In this document: in pieces, positions 63,013-64,000 of the stretch
Numbering within the stretch: position 1 is the stretch's first letter
Layout: each line of letters starts with the position of its first letter
NCBI GenBank assembly: GCA_018242605.1
Contig: JAFEBP010000020.1
Location: forward strand, 62,001-126,000
Origin: Planctomycetota bacterium
GTDB lineage: Bacteria > Planctomycetota > Phycisphaerae > Phycisphaerales > UBA1924
Length of the DNA: 64,000 nucleotides
Reading direction: 5' to 3'
The notes under the pieces: generated by a model
Database searches by the model: none
Seen by the model: only the letters and a program-made list of their open reading frames with translations
What the model was told of the DNA's origin: nothing
Program-made: the position numbers and the translations under genes

Positions 63013-63084
63013 AGCGGGCGACGGGGCTTGAACCCGCGACCTACGCGTTGGGAACGCGTCGCTCTACCACTGAGCTACGCCCGC
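63013..63084 (-). tRNA. tRNA-Gly (anticodon CCC)
   Basis: A 72-base cloverleaf on the minus strand. The acceptor GCGGGCG pairs with CGCCCGC. The D stem is GCTC/GAGC, the anticodon loop is TTCCCAA (anticodon CCC, codon GGG), and the T loop is TTCAAGC. The discriminator is T (U73), as expected for tRNA-Gly. The CCA end is not encoded. Confidence 0.95.
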
Positions 63085-63152
63085 ACGACCGATTGTACCC
63101 CCGGCACGCCGAGGCAGCCCAGCTCCGTCCCCCGCCGCGCTGCCAGAACCCG

Positions 63153-63195
63153 GAAAAGCCACCGAGATCGTTCCCGCGCGAACGATCTCGGTGGC
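63153..63195 (-). terminator. Intrinsic terminator of the EF-hand-tagged gene
   Basis: Inverted arms at 63158-63173 and 63180-63195 form a 16-base-pair stem with a 6-base loop. On the minus strand it is followed by TTTTCC. It lies 20-60 bases beyond the stop at 63216. Confidence 0.8.
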
Positions 63196-63215
63196 CGGTG
63201 TCCAGTTCGTCACGT

Positions 63216-64000
63216 TCAGCAGCCGCCGCGTTCCCATTGCTCGAAGAACGCCCCGACATCGGCCCCGTCCACGCCGCCGTCGGCGTTGACATCGGCCTCG
63301 TCGTCGCCCGCCGACCACGATGCGAAGAAGGCGTCCACGTCGGCCCCGTCCACGCCGCCGTCACGATTGAAGTCCGCCTGGCAATCCCGCTGGCCGGGCA
63401 GTTCGCTCTCGTCGCTGGGCGTGATGTGCGTCGCGATGGAGTCGTCGTTGCCGTACCGCCCCAGGCTCATCTGGAACAACGGGCTCGCCGGATGCCCTGC
63501 AAACGGCGATGTACTCGTCTCGCTCCATCCCCCCGCCGCGTTGCGGGACAGTTGGCGTGCGACGCCCCCTGAGGTGTACAGCAGCGACCCGCCGCTGGTG
63601 GGCTGCACCGTACCGACCTGCCGGGCCAGCAGAATGTGCTCGCGTGTCTGCCACGTTCCTCCGCCAGTGGCAGTGATCTCGAACTCGAGCCGATAGACGC
63701 TCGTGGACCCTTCGGACGAGAGCCACACACCGCCGACGGGATCAACCACCACGTGCGGGCGCCCCGAGATATTCAGCCCGCCGGGCAACGGATGAAAGTG
63801 CGTATTGGGGTTCGCCACATCGCGGTTCACGAAGCCCAGTTGAACGCCCCCGCCCGTAATCTGCCCACACACCACCACGCGGTCCGACGAATCGTCGTAC
63901 GCAATGTCAAGCGGGGGCAGCGGAAGCGTGCAGCCGGGGTTGGGGGCGTCGCGATCGGGCTTTACGCGGATCAGTGCCGTGCCGTCGGCCACGTACAGGT
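63216..64000 (-). CDS. EF-hand-tagged secreted protein, C-terminal part (partial)
   Basis: The last 260 or so residues of a minus-strand gene that continues beyond the window; the GTG at 63992 lies inside LYVADGT, so it is probably not the start. The visible part is beta-rich with propeller-like repeats (ALIRVKPDRDAPNPG, RVVVCGQITGGGVQLGFV, VVVDPVGGVWLSSEGSTSVY). It ends in two EF-hand-like repeats (ADFNRDGGVDGADVDAFF, VNADGGVDGADVGAFF) and a terminal GGC. It is the third such tag in this window. Confidence 0.8.
   Translation of the reverse strand, partial: LYVADGTALIRVKPDRDAPNPGCTLPLPPLDIAYDDSSDRVVVCGQITGGGVQLGFVNRDVANPNTHFHPLPGGLNISGRPHVVVDPVGGVWLSSEGSTSVYRLEFEITATGGGTWQTREHILLARQVGTVQPTSGGSLLYTSGGVARQLSRNAAGGWSETSTSPFAGHPASPLFQMSLGRYGNDDSIATHITPSDESELPGQRDCQADFNRDGGVDGADVDAFFASWSAGDDEADVNADGGVDGADVGAFFEQWERGGC

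Noticed and set aside
1..64000. CRISPR arrays, insertion sequences, phage genes, rRNA
   Set aside because: No regularly spaced repeats, transposases, integrases or rRNA-like sequence were seen.

Overview
The window is GC-rich, gene-dense bacterial chromosome. It most likely comes from a planctomycete of the class Phycisphaerae. Supporting signs are: a giant exported protein with an N-terminal planctomycete-type 'extracellular' motif; three secreted proteins ending in a paired EF-hand (dockerin-like) tag that closes on a C-terminal cysteine; a PEP-CTERM-like secreted protein; bactofilins; and ribosomal proteins with long basic or alanine-rich tails. This is family-level pattern recognition; no database search was run.

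Layout. 1-3.5 kb: 5' part of an ACT-domain gene, a SugE/Gdx exporter, a secreted PDZ protein, a SpoT-like HD hydrolase, a GNAT and infA. 3.6-17.4 kb: one long minus-strand S10-spc ribosomal cluster, in transcription order rpsJ, rplC, rplD, rplW, rplB, rpsS, rplV, rpsC, rplP, rpmC, rpsQ, rplN, rplX, rplE, rpsN, rpsH, rplF, rplR, rpsE, rplO, secY, map, infA. rpmD, adk, rpmJ and the whole alpha operon are absent. The cluster has a good sigma-70-type promoter upstream of rpsJ, an intrinsic terminator between rpsJ and rplC, and a 341-nt structured gap between rplC and rplD. 17.4-19.6 kb: SDR, MobA-like and XdhC genes. 19.9-20.9 kb: two bactofilins, the second with a zinc ribbon. 21-24.9 kb: secreted sugar dehydrogenase, upp, a lone MshEN/T2SSE_N protein, clpS and an unknown gene.

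25-32.9 kb is one gene for a surface protein of about 2640 residues, made of PPC-like beta-sandwiches with a seven-repeat propeller inserted into one of them. 33.4-45.2 kb: a racemase-fold protein lacking both catalytic cysteines, polA, an alpha/beta hydrolase, tandem secreted M1 aminopeptidases, a CpcT/CpeT-like protein and an RMD1/DUF155 membrane protein. 45.3-57.1 kb: a PEP-CTERM-like protein with a near-consensus promoter, a YVTN-propeller di-haem cytochrome, a STAS protein, gyrA, an overlapping DUF151-truD-HAD operon and an FHA-GspE/PilB fusion ATPase. 57.5-64 kb: serS, several GNATs, an orphan Opp/Dpp-type ATPase, an SDR, tRNA-Gly(CCC), and the 3' part of another EF-hand-tagged secreted protein.

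The informational genes form a conventional core. The lineage-specific material is mostly cell surface and envelope: tagged secreted proteins, the giant PPC protein, bactofilins and secretion-ATPase parts. No mobile element, CRISPR array or phage gene was seen. The observations most worth following are the helix-turn-helix-like extension of L22, the internal terminator and structured gap in the S10 operon, the cysteine-less racemase, the propeller-in-PPC architecture, and the shared C-terminal EF-hand/Cys tag.
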